Of a stretch of DNA of 64,000 bases, positions 11,741-23,957 are shown piece after piece; the stretch's first letter is position 1; each line of letters opens with the position of its first letter. The translations under genes and the position numbers were made by a program. This DNA comes from Euleptes europaea (taxonomy: Eukaryota; Chordata; Lepidosauria; Squamata; Sphaerodactylidae): assembly GCF_029931775.1 (NCBI RefSeq), contig NC_079331.1, positions 24,987,720-25,051,719 on the forward strand. Reading direction: 5' to 3'. The notes beneath the pieces were generated by a model. That model was not told where the DNA came from and ran no database searches. It saw nothing but the letters and a program-made list of their open reading frames with translations.

Positions 11741-14700
11741 TTTCTGGTGCCGTGCTCGTGAAGGGGGGAGAGATGGGGTGTTGCCCCCCTCTTACCCACC
11801 CGGCTCGGGGTGCTGGACCAGGGTGCCTTTGAGTCCTTTCTGCCGGCACGACCTTTTTTGGTCGAGAGAGTTACGCATGGACACCCTGGCCTCACTCACC
11901 CTGGTAGGGTGTCGTTGGAACCCAACAGGATCGCAAGAACCAGCCCAGCACCTCCGGAGGAAATCACAGAAGGCAGGTGAGAATCGGGAAAGGAGTTTTA
12001 GTTCAGTTCAGGTCAGTTTCAGAACCCTCTGCAATCAGAGGAAGGGAGGTCTGATCAACTTCCAGATTCTGCCCTAGTACAGCCATCAGGTTTGGTTGGA
12101 AACCGCAGAGATCTTAGGTCTGACAGGAAAAGGTTTGGGAATGGTGGGTGGCGTGTGAGAGTGAGTGAGTGATTTTGTGATTGATTGTGTTTGATTGAAG
12201 GGGTGGATTGATTGTGTGAGAGACTGTTGTGGAACACTTTTGCATACATTTGTACACATTTTGGGAGGAATGGGTGGAAAGAAAGCTCTGTAGTGTCACC
12301 TCAGTGGGTGCCACACAACTTTCCAAAACTCTATCAGAATGTGGCCCTTCGTATATTTTGTGAACTGGACTGTGTTGAATATAGGGTCGGCTGGTCCGAA
12401 GGTAGTGGGTTATAGTTTTTTCAACTGATTGTTCTCTGTTCTCAGTCACAGACTGAGGGCATAGCAATAACTGTCTTGTGTGATTTGCATTGTACAATAG
12501 TGGTGTAAAGCAATTGGTAAATGTCAGAAGTGTTGAGCTTGGTATTTACTGGGGAAGGGTTTCTCCGCTTGAATAAGGTCCCGTATATTGATGGGTGGAG
12601 TGACTCTGTTACAAGAAAGTTGCCAAAATCTGCTTTTCAGGCTCATGAGAATTAGTGCCGTGTCATGGTTTTATGACTCACTCCTCCAAAGCCGGCCGGA
12701 GGAAAAGCAAGTCCCAGGCCGTGTTGCCCCTGCTGCCCCTATATCCAGGCAGCGTCTGTATGCCTCCCCAACGTTTAACATAAGCCTGTACCCAGCCGGC
12801 ACGTCAGTCAGGAATTTTGTTAGATCAACCGTGCCCAACGCTCCAGTTTTAAAAAGTCAATTTCCGAAAGCCCCAGCAAAAAGAAGCCTCAGAACTGTAG
12901 CCCAAAAGACGCTCACCTCCCCTGCATGCCCAGCGCTCCGATAAGAAGTCAGCCTGTGTTTGCATACCAGAGAATGGGAAGGGGGGAGGCTGGAGGAACA
13001 GACGGGGAGAGAGAGAGAAGTAGAAATTGCCAAAGTCTCAGTTTTCACAGAGACATCAAGGGTTTTTCCGAGGCAGAAAAGGGGGGGGAGATGTTCACCC
13101 CCCCACAACATAGACGATTGTCTTTGTACACAAGCATCCGAAAGCAGCAAATCTCTGCTTCCTCAAAGCAGCAGCCAAAATGCATACTGTCATCAGCAGT
13201 TCCACAGCCTGTAACTTTTCCGGGACATGCTCACTATACGATCACAGGCATCTGGGAAAGTGAAACGTAGGAACTTGAGAAAAAACTCCTCCGGCTCCCA
13301 CATGTACCAGGAGCAGCCTAGCCGACCAGACTTTTCTGGAAAAGCAGACCACCCCCCCTCCGAGCCTCCGTGTGAAAGCAGGATCAGTCTCACTGGCCCA
13401 AGCTCGCCACAGAGAGCTTCCCATGATAGCAGCGTCTCCAGTCCGGGAGGGGGGGGCTACAAGAAGCCGCTCTTTTCCCTGCAGCTGAAGCCCAGGTTGG
13501 AGCTTTGTTCCCCGTGCTGTTGTCTGAAGGGGAGCCACAGGTATTCCAGTGCAAAAAGACAAGGGTTTGAGCAGTCCCCATCTAGAGGGACAAGCCCCAA
13601 AATGTACAGGCAAAATGCTGGGCAATGGGCAGACCAGATGTTCCCAGATAGGATCCATGGCAGGAAAGCCAGAAGAAGAAAGGCAGGAGCAGGGGAGGGG
13701 CTTCCTGTGGACACTGACTGCCTAGCTGGCAGAGTCACGGCTTGGGATAGTGCGCTTACTACAAGGAAAATGCCTGTCAACCAGCTGGCCCCCCTTCAAG
13801 TCAGGAGCTGAGAAAAGGAATGGGGCAGCCCAGATAAACTGATCCCTCTGTCTTAAGATTGAAGCTGACCCTAAGGGAAATAAACTTCCCACTGAAGACC
13901 TGCATTACTCCCCAGCTGTGCGTACCCCAGCTCCAACAGCCCCTGACTGCATGAACTTTAAGAAAAGTACACCCCACCTTGATAGACTGAGTGCCTACCA
14001 ATGTTCCAGAGTTAACTGTACCCAGGATGCCCTGAGTAAAAGCCATCCTGGCTGCGGCCGGACCTCTCTGAAATATCCCGAAGCAGCCAATCGCTCCATT
14101 CCAGACATTGCATCCAGCCCTGCAGCGGCCCAGCTCTTCTAAGTCTCAACAGGTCCCCTCCGACTGCCTTTCCAAAGTTACTTTTCATCAGCTAGAGTGC
14201 CCAGCGCCCAGATGTGGGGAAAATTCTGATGCAGCAAGGACAGTGGGTCAAGAACTTGGCAATGCACGTTCAAGCCCAGCCAGTGCCAGAGAGTTTGCCC
14301 TGCATTTAGTTCAACTGTTTTCAGATACACAAGTGAAGTACTGCAGGACTTCTTCCCGGATGCAGGTTTCCTCAATTTGTGACTCTGATAGCCCCAGGAG
14401 GTGAAAACTCTGCTCAGGGACCTCCAGAGGTCATGATGACATTGTTTTTTGTCTCAGAACTTTGATTGCCACTCTCTCTGACATGGACAGCAACATGGTT
14501 GTATTAAAGAAAGTGGGGGGGCTCTGACTTTACATACTTTTCTGAATATGGGCTAATGGGGAAAAAAAACCCTTCTGGTCCAGCTTGGAATATTTCACCG
14601 GCTGCAATTGCTTCCAAAACCCAGGGCACAACCTATATATATAATCCAGGAATACCTGAACTGTCTCTTGCTATATGCCAATCTGCTTGAAATAAGCATG

Positions 14701-17355
14701 AAAACAAGGCTTTCGCATTCAGGACAGAATGTTATTTGTTATATGGAACTGAGTAGAACACCGACAGAAAGCTCAGATTCAAGAGAAGCATCTGGAATTT
14801 CAGATGACAAGGGGAGGAAGGTTGCAGTCTGTCCCATACCCTAAACACAGGAGAATTCAAGAGTTGTTGGGAAACAGCTGGAGTACCCTTCCAGCTAAAC
14901 CCAGCCGCTTGTGGTGAAGAGAAAGTTTTTTTCTTTTCTTTTTTTTAAATGGACATGTTGTTATTGCCCTAATGGATGTTAAAGAAGTTATGGACTTTGA
15001 AAAAATTATTGAAAGAACTGTTGTGTGAAAATTCTACTCCTCTCCCTTGTGACCTGCAAAATTTTCCCCAGCTGCCTGTTTTACAACTGGAAAGTAAATG
15101 CTGTTGTGATTTGCAAGCGACAGGTTGAAGCACAGGAAAGCTGTCAACCCCATGGATCCGAGAGGGAAGATTCTGACCTACTGTATTGAAATCCTGGTCA
15201 TGTTTCAATAAGGGAAAAATACTGGACATTGCACCTCAGATAGCTGAGAATGCAGGGAAGGGGGGGACGAGTAAAACACCAGCCCTGCTAAGGACCCATC
15301 CGGACTCATCTGGAGCCTGACAACAGGAGAAGAACCAGCATAAAAGAACCAGCTTACCCTGCTTGGAACAAGACAGATCCAACTGTTGCACAAAGACTGT
15401 ATGCAGCTGCCCCCAGGTATTCCAAAGTGATTTGAAAGTATTTCAAAATGGACTGTCTGTTTTTTCATGTCTGCAGTGTGTAAAACCTGAGTCGAGTTTA
15501 AACAGTTCAGCAAAGGACCTCGGAGGCTAGTCTAAACTCTGGAAAGCTGCTGTGTGGGGGTTGACTTTGATAAGATGTTTAGGTCACAAGAAAAGCAGTG
15601 GTTGCCGGCTTCTTTACAAAATGCGACTTGTACTGAAATGAAAAATTTGTCAAAAATACTGTTGGAATGGATCCAGACTTTAGTTTCAGCTCTGTCTACA
15701 TCACAGCACTGGCCCTCTTTTGCTCCCTTCCATTGGGGTCTGTCTCTCTTTGAACTGATATATGTCTGGCCACCCCCGTTACCCAGGCCAAAAGTGGGGG
15801 GGATTTACAGCTTTAACCCCTACCGTGGACCAGGAGAAGCCTGAGCCCCCCTCCGTTATTCAGCCCCGCTTCAACGGCTAAATTAATCAGCTTGGAACTC
15901 CCTCTGGAAATGCTCCTGTTATGTCACAAACCCTAGTGCCCAGGCGTTGGCATCTTCCTGATGCAGATGGAGGAAGAGAAACAAAATGAAGGGAGAAAGA
16001 CTGCCTCAGCTATCCAGAGGTGAGTGACAAGGGACTGGGGTGAAGAAAGTAGAAAAAGGGGGCCCAGCCAGGGAAATCAGTGCCAGGAACAAGGGACAAG
16101 AGGGCTGAAGACAACTTTCCTAGCCTCAAAGCTAGTTCTTGGAAGGTCCAGTCAGACAAAGGGGTCTTGACAGCTGCCTTCCATCCACCTAATCTGAAAT
16201 GTGCAGTACAGATGATCCTGGCCTTAACTGGGTATGCAGTCCTGGACACCTTTCATCTAGTTGAGCTGTTTCCGGATGCACGAAGATTGCAGACACACAC
16301 ACATCCCTGCTTGGGGTCTGCCACCATCTGTGCCTTCCTTGCCCCTGGTGTGAACCTAGTTTTCGTGACTTTAAATGGAGATTTGGGAAAATAAAACCTG
16401 TGCTTGTGGACCGTCTAGATGACCTTTGGGTACTGCTGTTTTTTGGGTCAGAACTTTGCTTGCAGTTTGTTCTGGTCTGTGCAGCACCTGGGATGTGCTT
16501 GAAAAGGGAGGGAAACACCCTTTTGAGGCTTGAGGAGGCTTGGAAAGTTAATGAGGTTTGGCAAGAACTTTGAAGATTGCCACCCCACAAGCAACGAGAA
16601 ACATCTTTTGGGTTTTGGGTCTGTTCTCCTGATGGCCAGAAGCAAGCAAAGAAGATTTTTGAGTGTTTGGGCGAAGTGACAATGGTTGCTTATTAGGTTC
16701 TGAGATATTTACTTGGTCTGGCGACAGCTCTCTTCAGCATAACAGCGTCACTGTTTCCTGTGTGTCAGAAAACAGGTGAAGGGGGGAGGACAGTCCTCTA
16801 TGACGTCCCTCTATGTCAACAGTGTTTCCATGCAATAACTGAATTAATTGTCTTTTGAGTTTTCCAGGTTTTACTTCCATCCACTCCTGCCTTTAAAAAC
16901 GTTTGCTATGAACATTGCCTTTGGACATTGCTTTTCTATTGGTTCTGGTAGGTTATCAGGTCTATGTGACTGTGGTCTTGGTGTTTTCTTTCCTGACGTT
17001 TTGCCAGCAACTGTGGCGGGCATCTTCAGAGTAGTAACACTGAAGGACAGTGCTTTTCTACTTTTTCAGCTAAGCTCTATAGACATTAAGGGCACTCTGT
17101 GTAGGCTCTTGATATTTTTGTCTTTTACAGTCTGGTTCCAGATATTTCAACGTACCCTATTTTTCCTGATACCAGATGAAGTTTTTTTCAGCAAATGACT
17201 GTATCTATATGTTAACATTGTTCCTGTGGCTTCAGTTGTTTACTGGGAGTCATTCGAGAGGGGCCTCCTGCCTCCTGCCTGAGACTGTGGATTTGTCTCC
17301 CCCGCCCTGCAGTAGCAAAGGGGGGCGGCTTCAGTTGTTTCTGTTTGTGTCTCAG
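11741..17355. other. Interior of the LTR element, no recognised coding
   Basis: 5.6 kb between the left LTR and the nested Gypsy fragment. Open frames such as 12588-12944 and 13227-13811 exist, but they show no protease, polymerase, nucleocapsid or envelope motif that I recognise. Around 16900-17045 lies a motif set (ATTGGTTCTGGTAGGTTATC, CTGACGTTTTGCCAGCAACT, GGCATCTTCAGAG) that resembles a widespread reptile interspersed repeat. The rest is unexplained and could be a captured or degenerate internal region. Confidence 0.55.
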
Positions 17356-20300
17356 TGTGAGAGATCCCCCTCTCTGAGTTTGCTTCTCCAAATCAGTTGC
17401 TCAGACGTTGATACAGAAACAATAGATTTATTGAAGCCTTCAGGAGGTGAGACAGGCACAGGTAGAAAGTTGCAAGTGAGGGGCTATACGGGTTTACAGA
17501 ATATATTGACTCCAGGGCACTGGGGCACTGGGGTTCACACTTATTGTTATGGGAAGTTACAAGCTTGGCATAATACAAAACATCAGACGGATCCCAGGAA
17601 GTCTGGTGCGGCTATCACACTTTCAAGGCCGCACCGGCCTGAGGGAGTACTGGCAGGAAGAACAGCGGGGGGGGAAGATACATGGGCCATCAGGCCTGGC
17701 GCCTGAGACCAGAAGGTGTGAACTGCTTTTACGAGTTCACTGATAACACCGCAGGTGATGGAAAGCAGAGACACAAAGACAGAGACCCTCACATTCTGCC
17801 CCCCTTAAGGCCCCCCTCCGAGAGGACGAGGCTTATCGGGATAAGCGAGGTGGAATTCTCGGACCAAGCGAGGAGCTGCCACGTGGGGTGCGGCCACCCA
17901 TTCGTCATGAGCGGAGCCAAGGTTTTTCCAGCGAACAAAGTAAAACAGTTTCCCTTTCTTCCATTTGGAATCTAAAACCTTGGATATTTCCAAATGGGTA
18001 TCCCCTCCTACTACGGTAGGAATCTCATGAGCGGGAGGGGGGTGGAACTGGGGAGCTGCTACATAAGGTTTGAGGAGGCTTATGTGGAAGACTGGATGAA
18101 CTCCCTTGAGAGTCTTAGGGAGACTCAGTTCCACGGTAACCTCGTTGATTACCCTGGTAATGGGGAAAGGTCCTACATAACGGTCGCTCAGTTTTTTGCA
18201 GGGGCGAAGAGAGCGGAGGTTTTTGGTGGACAGATAGACTTGCTCCCCCACCTTGAGTTCCCATCCCGGAGACCGGTGTTTGTCTGCTTGTTCCTTGTAC
18301 TTGCTTTTTGCCCTTTCCAAATTTTTGAGCAACCATGGCCAGGTGGATTTAACCACCTGAATCCACTCCTGAAGATCAGGGGTAGACTGGAGCTCTGGCG
18401 AAACGGGGGCAGAACCGAAAGGGCCAAAATCCGTCCCGTATATAACTTGGAAGGGACTAAAGCCGGTAGAGGAATGGGGAGCATTGTTGTACGCATATTC
18501 GGCAAATGGCAGCAGGTCGACCCAGTCGTCCTGGTGGAAATGTACATAGCAACGCAAATAACATTCTACTACCGCATTTACTCGTTCCGTTTGACCATCC
18601 GTTTGGGGGTGATAGGCGGAAGAAAGGCCCTGTTCCTCCACTCCCATTAACTTTAGGAAAGCTCGCCAGAATTTGGCAACAAACTGGACCCCCCGGTCCG
18701 AGAGGACCTTCCTCGGGATCGAGTGTAGCCTGAGGACGTGCGTGATGAACAGTTTAGCTAAGCCCTGGGCTGAAGGAAGACCTGCACATGGAACGAAATG
18801 AACCTGTTTGGAAAAGAGGTCTGTGATAACCCAGAGGACCGTTTTCCCCCGACTTGGAGGTAGGTCGGTGATAAAATCCATGGCGATGACTTCCCAGGGA
18901 CGGGAGGGGTTCTCAAGCGGTTTGAGAAGCCCCGGGGGTTTTCCCATCCGTTTCTTGGCTGTGGCGCAGGTGGGGCAGCTGCGCACATACAATTCTACAT
19001 CGGATCTCATACCGGGCCACCAGAATTGCCTTCGAACTAGGTGAAGCGTTTTTATGAAACCAAAATGACCCGCCAGCCTGGCCCCATGTACAAGTCCCAA
19101 GACTTCTTTGCGAAGGGAAGATGGGACATATAGTTTCCCCCCTTGCACCCACCAAGTGTTGGTCCGTTCCAGGCCAGTGGGGAGGAGATGGTGCTCCTCC
19201 TCCTGTAAGGAGGCGTCCCGGAGTCGCTGTTGGAATGCTTCCGGGATACCCTTGAGCGTAGGGGGGGTCTCTGGTTGGCGGGCTTGGGACCGGGTGGTGA
19301 CGGCCAAGCCAGGGACTTCCCCTCGCTGTTCGGGAGTGAACAGGGAGTCGACGGGGCGATCGAAATCGTTGCGATACTGGGGAAGTCGTGACAAAGCATC
19401 AGCTAGGGCATTTTCTTTGCCAGGGACATGTTTGAGGGTGAACCGGAACTTTGCAAAAAATTGGGCCCACCGAATTTGTTTGGCATTGAGTTTTCTAGCT
19501 CCCTTGAGAGCCTCAAGATTCTTGTGATCAGTACACACTTCGAACGGCTGCTCGGCCCCCTCCAGGAAGTGTCTCCATATGGTAAGGGCATGTTTGACCG
19601 CTGCTGCCTCCTTCTCCCAAATGGCCCAGTTGATTTCGGACTGGGAAAACTTCTTGGAGAAGTAGGCGCATGGCTTCAACCGTCCCCCCTCATCCCTCTG
19701 CAATAGGGCCCCGCCCATGGCTACATCCGAGGCATCCACCTGCACCACGAAGGGTTTGGTGCAATCCGGGTGAGCCAAAACGGGTTCGGATGAAAAAAGC
19801 AGCTTTAAACGTTCAAAAGCTTGCTGGCACTGGGGAGACCATTGCAGACGGGCTGAGGGGAGTGCGGCGCTAGCCCCCCTGTCCTTGGTACGCAACAGGG
19901 CAGTGAGGGGAAGCGCAACCTGGGCAAAGTTGGGAATGAAATTCCGGTAAAAGTTGGCAAACCCCAAAAACTGTTGAAGTTGGCGGCGGGTAGTGGGGGT
20001 TTCCCAGTCCCGCACCGCCTGGACCTTGGCGGGGTCCATTTCCAACCCTTGGTGGGAAATCACATACCCCAGAAATGTAATAGAAGGTTGGTGGAATTCA
20101 CACTTGGACACCTTAGCATACAATTTGTGCTCCCGCAGCCGCTGGAGCACTTCTCGCACTAGGCGTACATGTTCTTCCATGGTCTCAGAGTAAATAAGAA
20201 TGTCATCGAGAAATACCACCACCCCCCGAAACAGTAAATCATGCAAAACTTCATTAATTAATTGCATAAAGACACTCGGAGCCCCCGAAAGTCCGAACGG

Positions 20301-20643
20301 CATGACCAGGTACTCAAACATCCCAAAACAACTGGAAAAGGCCGTTTTGGGTTCGTCTCCTTCTTTGATGCGAATGCGGTGGTAGGCTTCTACCAAGTCC
20401 AGTTTGGTGAAGATTCGCCCCTCCTTTAATTGTGCTAGAAGGTCAGGAATAAGAGGGAGGGGGTAAGCATTAGACTGGGTGACTGCGTTCAGTCCGCGAA
20501 AGTCAATACACAGTCTTAAATCTCCCGTCTTTATCTTTACAAAGAAAGCTGGGGCTGAATAAGGAGCCTTGGAGGGGCGTATGAAACCCCTCGCCAGATT
20601 GACATCCAGATAGTCTCGCAATACAGTCTTTTCGCTAGGGCTC
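17356..20643 (-). mobile_element. Ty3/Gypsy chromovirus fragment, antisense inside the LTR element
   Basis: The minus strand carries a Gypsy pol part and one LTR (17356-17793, TGTGAG...CTCACA). A polypurine tract lies directly upstream of that LTR (17794-17816 on the plus strand as its complement). The parts in coding order are reverse transcriptase, RNase H, integrase and a C-terminal chromodomain, which marks a chromovirus. It is incomplete: neither gag, protease nor a second LTR is recognised. The pol part that is present reads open over most of its length, and it lies within a very young element, so it is likely young too. The solo LTR at 143-594 belongs to a related family. Confidence 0.9.
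17805..20643 (-). pseudogene. Chromovirus pol region (RT, RNase H, integrase, chromodomain)
   Basis: The order of domains from the right edge is as follows. Reverse transcriptase shows the VVFLDDILIYS active-site block. RNase H shows VQVDASDVAMGG and CTDHKNLEAL. Integrase has the HHCC zinc region (RSCPTCATAKK), the DDE core (AMDFITDLPP, LSDRGVQF) and the YHPQTDGQTER block. The C-terminal chromodomain-like segment is KVLDSKWKKGKLFYFVRW. In living relatives these parts copy the RNA into DNA and insert it, and the chromodomain steers integration towards particular chromatin. It is a fossil fragment here and is not assigned as a host gene. Confidence 0.88.
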
Positions 20644-21631
20644 AACTCATTTGTTTTGCAGCCCCTGTGGAAAGACTCTGGTGATTTTTAGTTCTGATTC
20701 TGTGGCAGTCATGCCTATTCTAGACTGCCTGAGTTATCTGGTGTTTCTCTTTGTGATGATCTCAACTGTATGACTATTGTGAAAGGTTGTGTATGTTTCC
20801 ATTCAAAGTTGACAAAGGACTTTTGATTTTTGGGATGCTTTGTTTGAAGAAAGGATAAAGGGATGTTGGTGTTGTTTTATAAAATGTACCAATGCAGGAT
20901 TGATGTTGCTGCTATGTATCATGCATTCTGCAATGTCTTAGAAGTCTATGGGTTCTTCCATTAATGTATCTTGTTCAAATGTGTTCCTGCTTCTTCCAAC
21001 TGTCCTTCCTAAGTTTTGGATTTTTCAATAAAGCTGTTTTAGGGACCTCCAGGAATTTCCTGGAATTATTGCCCCCTCCCAAAAAAAAAGATATTTCACC
21101 TGTGGCCCTATCAACTGCCTGCGTACATAAACAGGTGCAAGAATCTCACTTTTAGCCGTGCAAATATGTCCCCTTCCTCTGTCTTTTCTCTGACTTTCCT
21201 CTTGTCTTCAACTGACAGTCTGCATAAGCACCCACACACTACCATTCTTGTAATATTGCCAGGCCTAGTTGGCTTCTTAATGCTGTTAAATTGTTTGTTG
21301 GATCTATTGTAAGGGCCTTTGTGTTTCAGCAATTGGTTTATTGTGGAAATTGTTTGTTGGATTTCAGTGGCAAGAACGTATTTTGAGATGGGATGTATTT
21401 GTGAGATCAATTGTTAAGACTGTATAGGATGACCAGAATTAATTGTGCCCAGGATGGGAATTAGAAAGTTGGTCAGAATGAGAATTGGGAAGTCGATTGA
21501 GTGGTGGAGTGAGTGGTTCACTGAGATAAGAGGGTTCTGGAATGTGTATTTTGTGATAGAAAGTATGATGAAATGGAATACAGGAATGATTGACAAGCCT
21601 TATATGTATGTCTTGTATCATAAGGGGGGAA
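20644..21631. other. 3' interior of the LTR element, no recognised coding
   Basis: About 1 kb between the Gypsy fragment and the right LTR, ending in the polypurine tract. I recognise no protein or RNA feature in it. Confidence 0.5.
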
Positions 21632-22078
21632 TGTGACAGCAAGGTAGACTTCCCCTGACTATGGAAGCTCCACTGATTTAGCAATTTGTAATAATCTCTT
21701 TTCCTTTCTGTAAAATGTATTAGGGCAACCAGGGAATAGCTTGTTGCTGGGCAGAATATCCCTGTATGTCTGTGTGCTAAGGAAGTGGGTTAAGAGTCAT
21801 GGAGAGTCAGAGTGAACTATAAACATTGATAGGAGAAACTGGATAGAACTGAACTGTACTGCGCCGCCTCTATGTCTGGAGTGCTATCAGCCTACCCTGA
21901 ATGTTGATGGGTTGTCATATCTTGAATTTGGATAAATATCCCTTCCTCAGTATGATCGGGGCTCAGAGATTTTTACTCGATAGAGTGCTCTGGGTCGCAG
22001 CTGCCAGAATAAACTGTTTTCTTGAATAACGATCTGCAGGTCTCTCTCTCCCCCCACGAACCCCCGTTTGCCGTATCA
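21632..22078 (+). repeat. 3' LTR of the 10.8-kb element
   Basis: 447 bp, preceded directly by a polypurine tract at about 21621-21631 and followed by the target duplication GCAG. It carries the same TATA-like and AATAAA signals as the left LTR. Confidence 0.9.
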
Positions 22079-22650
22079 GCAGCATCACCAAGCGGGACGA
22101 CCAGCTGGCATGCTAGAAAGACAAGCTCTCCCAGCGTGCTCAGCAAATACAAGCCCCAAGGGGGACCCTGCCAGTGGAGGAGGAGGTGGGGGGCCCAAGC
22201 AGCTCCTCTGCTACTTGCCCTCCCTCCCCCAACCTGCAACATCCACCCCCCAGGGCAACTGCTGAGATGAGCCTGGAGATGGAACTCATTGGGCAAGCAC
22301 TCTACCCCTCTGGGAGGACAGGGCGCATGAGAAAGGACACGGGGGCTGCAACAGTGAGGGAGTACCTTGGAGAGCCCTACGAGTCACAGTCCACAAGTCT
22401 GCTGAACTACTGGGCCATGAAGGAGTCATCTGGCCGGACCTCTCTCTAGTGGCCCAGAAGCTCCCCTCTTGCCCTCCGACGAGTGTCCAGAGTGAGCACA
22501 TTTTTTTCCTTCTGGGCAAAACGCTCAGCCCCCATCACTCACACAAACGATGCACCCTGGCGAGCAGCTGGTCTTCCTCAGAGTCAACTTGCCTCTGTTC
22601 AGCTTTCCAGTTCTGGACTTTGAGGGTGACTGAGGTGAGCACATGCTTGT
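22079..22650 (+). pseudogene. hAT-superfamily transposase remnant, 3' part
   Basis: Directly after the LTR element the hAT reading continues with SITKRDDQLAC, then LSQR, and further on REYLGEP and LLNYWAMKESS. These precede the C-terminal dimerisation block, seen as AQKLPSCPPTSVQSEHIFFL (22449 onward), which corresponds to the conserved hAT dimerisation region (LxxxxLSxPxTSxxxERxFS). This piece and 9900-11293 are therefore two halves of one transposon. It carries its own stops and is not functional. The 3' end of the transposon is unclear beyond about 22650. Confidence 0.8.
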
Positions 22651-23590
22651 GCCTGCATCCCCTCGGGGTCTGTCTTGGGAAGTTTGGGTGAAACGCTGTT
22701 CCCGGAATTTAAAAAGTCAAAATTAGAAAGAAGTGGCAGGTCAGATTTCCAATTTGATTGGCGGTCCCCTTCCCAACCCCTTATGCCACCTCGAACCTAA
22801 CTGCACACACACCCAGGCCTCCGCTGACCATTCGTGGCCATGCAGCACAGGGGGATGCTGAAGGTGGTTCTCAGCATGCAACCCACACCAAATCTGCATG
22901 CAGCTGCACCAAAACTGTTCTTCATCCCTTCGGAGATGAAAGGGACGCAGTAGGACAGGGTTTAGCATTTCAAACGTTACACAGCAGAAACCAGCAGAGT
23001 GGCAACAACAGTAATGAAGCTATTCAAGTGTTTCCCCCCAACTTTCTTCTTTGTAGGGGTGGGAGGTGGGAAGAGGAGAGCCAGGGTTGATGAAAGGCAG
23101 CCGCAGCACCACAGTTTCCACCTGGTGGGCTGTGTGAAGGTGTGCGAGACTGTAGAGAGAGGAGGATCTGGGTGCATAACGAACCCTCTCCGTCTCACTG
23201 TGCCACCAGAGCGTGCCGCCTGGGTGCTGGTATTTGGCCTCCGCCCTGCACATAGTGTAGGATTGTGGATTCGTATGGGGTGGCAAAAGTGCCCCCACTT
23301 TTGATTTTGTTGTGGTGTGATGTGTTTCAGGGTTTTTGTAAAGAATCTGGGCTCCTTTGGACTCGTCTATGCAGTTTGTTGTGCTGCTGGATTGGGTTGG
23401 TGTCTGGTTGTGCAGGGCTTGCGTGAGTTCTTGGGGAGGGAGGCATTGACCTGTGTTTACTCACATACCTTTCTGCTTTTCCACTGGTTCTTAGACCTGT
23501 CCTCCCATTGCTTTGCATGGGCCCATTGAAACCATTGATGAGAAAGTTGGCTTGGCACCCAGCACATGTGAAATAGGGCTACTGTAGTCG
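22650..23590. other. Gene-free stretch after the hAT remnant
   Basis: It probably includes the hAT 3' end, but no terminal repeat could be fixed. No splice-flanked exon or known protein motif is visible on either strand, and the open frames are short and overlapping. Confidence 0.4.
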
Positions 23591-23593
23591 ATG

Positions 23594-23957
23594 GGAAATT
23601 CTTTTCGAAGCTCCTGTGGGGACATTTTTGAGGTAGACTTTCAAAATTTTCAGGATAGCTTCAAGAGACTTTCCTTGCATGAACCCTGAAGTTTGGTGAA
23701 GACTGGGTCAGGGGTCCAATTTTATGGGGTCCCAAAGGAGTAGCCCCCATTCCCCATAGGAAAACATTGTAAAACTTTACCATGCATTTCTATGGAGGAG
23801 GGGGGTAACCCCTTCTGAACCCCATAAAATTGGACCACCTGATCCAATCTTCACCAAACTTCGAGGTTCATGCAAGAAGAGTCTCTTCAAGCAACTGTGA
23901 AAATTTGGGAAGTCTACCTCCAAAAACACCCCCACAGGAGCTTTGGGGGGTAATTTC
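23594..23957. repeat. Foldback: about 140-bp inverted arms, 80-bp spacer
   Basis: The left arm (23594 to about 23735) and the right arm (about 23818 to 23957) are imperfect reverse complements of each other. Matching landmarks are GGAAATT with TAATTTCC, GCTCCTGTGGGG with CCCCACAGGAGC, GAGGTAGACTT with AAGTCTACCTC, and TCCAATTTTATGGGGT with ACCCCATAAAATTGGA. Identity is about 80 percent. It would form a long hairpin as RNA or single-stranded DNA. It could be a non-autonomous foldback or MITE-like repeat. It carries no coding. Confidence 0.8.

Larger units (their letters stand above)
11294..22078 (+). mobile_element. 10.8-kb LTR element (ERV class-I-like), young, no recognisable proteins
   Basis: Two 447-bp LTRs (11294-11740 and 21632-22078) bound the element, and both begin TGTGACAG and end GTATCA. 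They differ at about one position. A 4-bp duplication GCAG (11290-11293, 22079-22082) flanks the whole. A polypurine tract (AAGGGGGGAA) sits immediately before the right LTR, and a possible primer-binding region (TGGTGCCGTGCTCG) follows the left one. These features and the 4-bp duplication fit a class-I ERV-like element on the plus strand. The interior outside the nested Gypsy insertion (17356-20643) shows no gag, pol or env that I recognise, so it is probably a non-autonomous derivative mobilised in trans. The near-identical LTRs imply a very recent insertion. Confidence 0.85.

Noticed and set aside
13227-13811. 194-aa frame in the LTR element interior
   Set aside because: No gag-, pol- or env-like motif; treated as chance frame in a fossil element.
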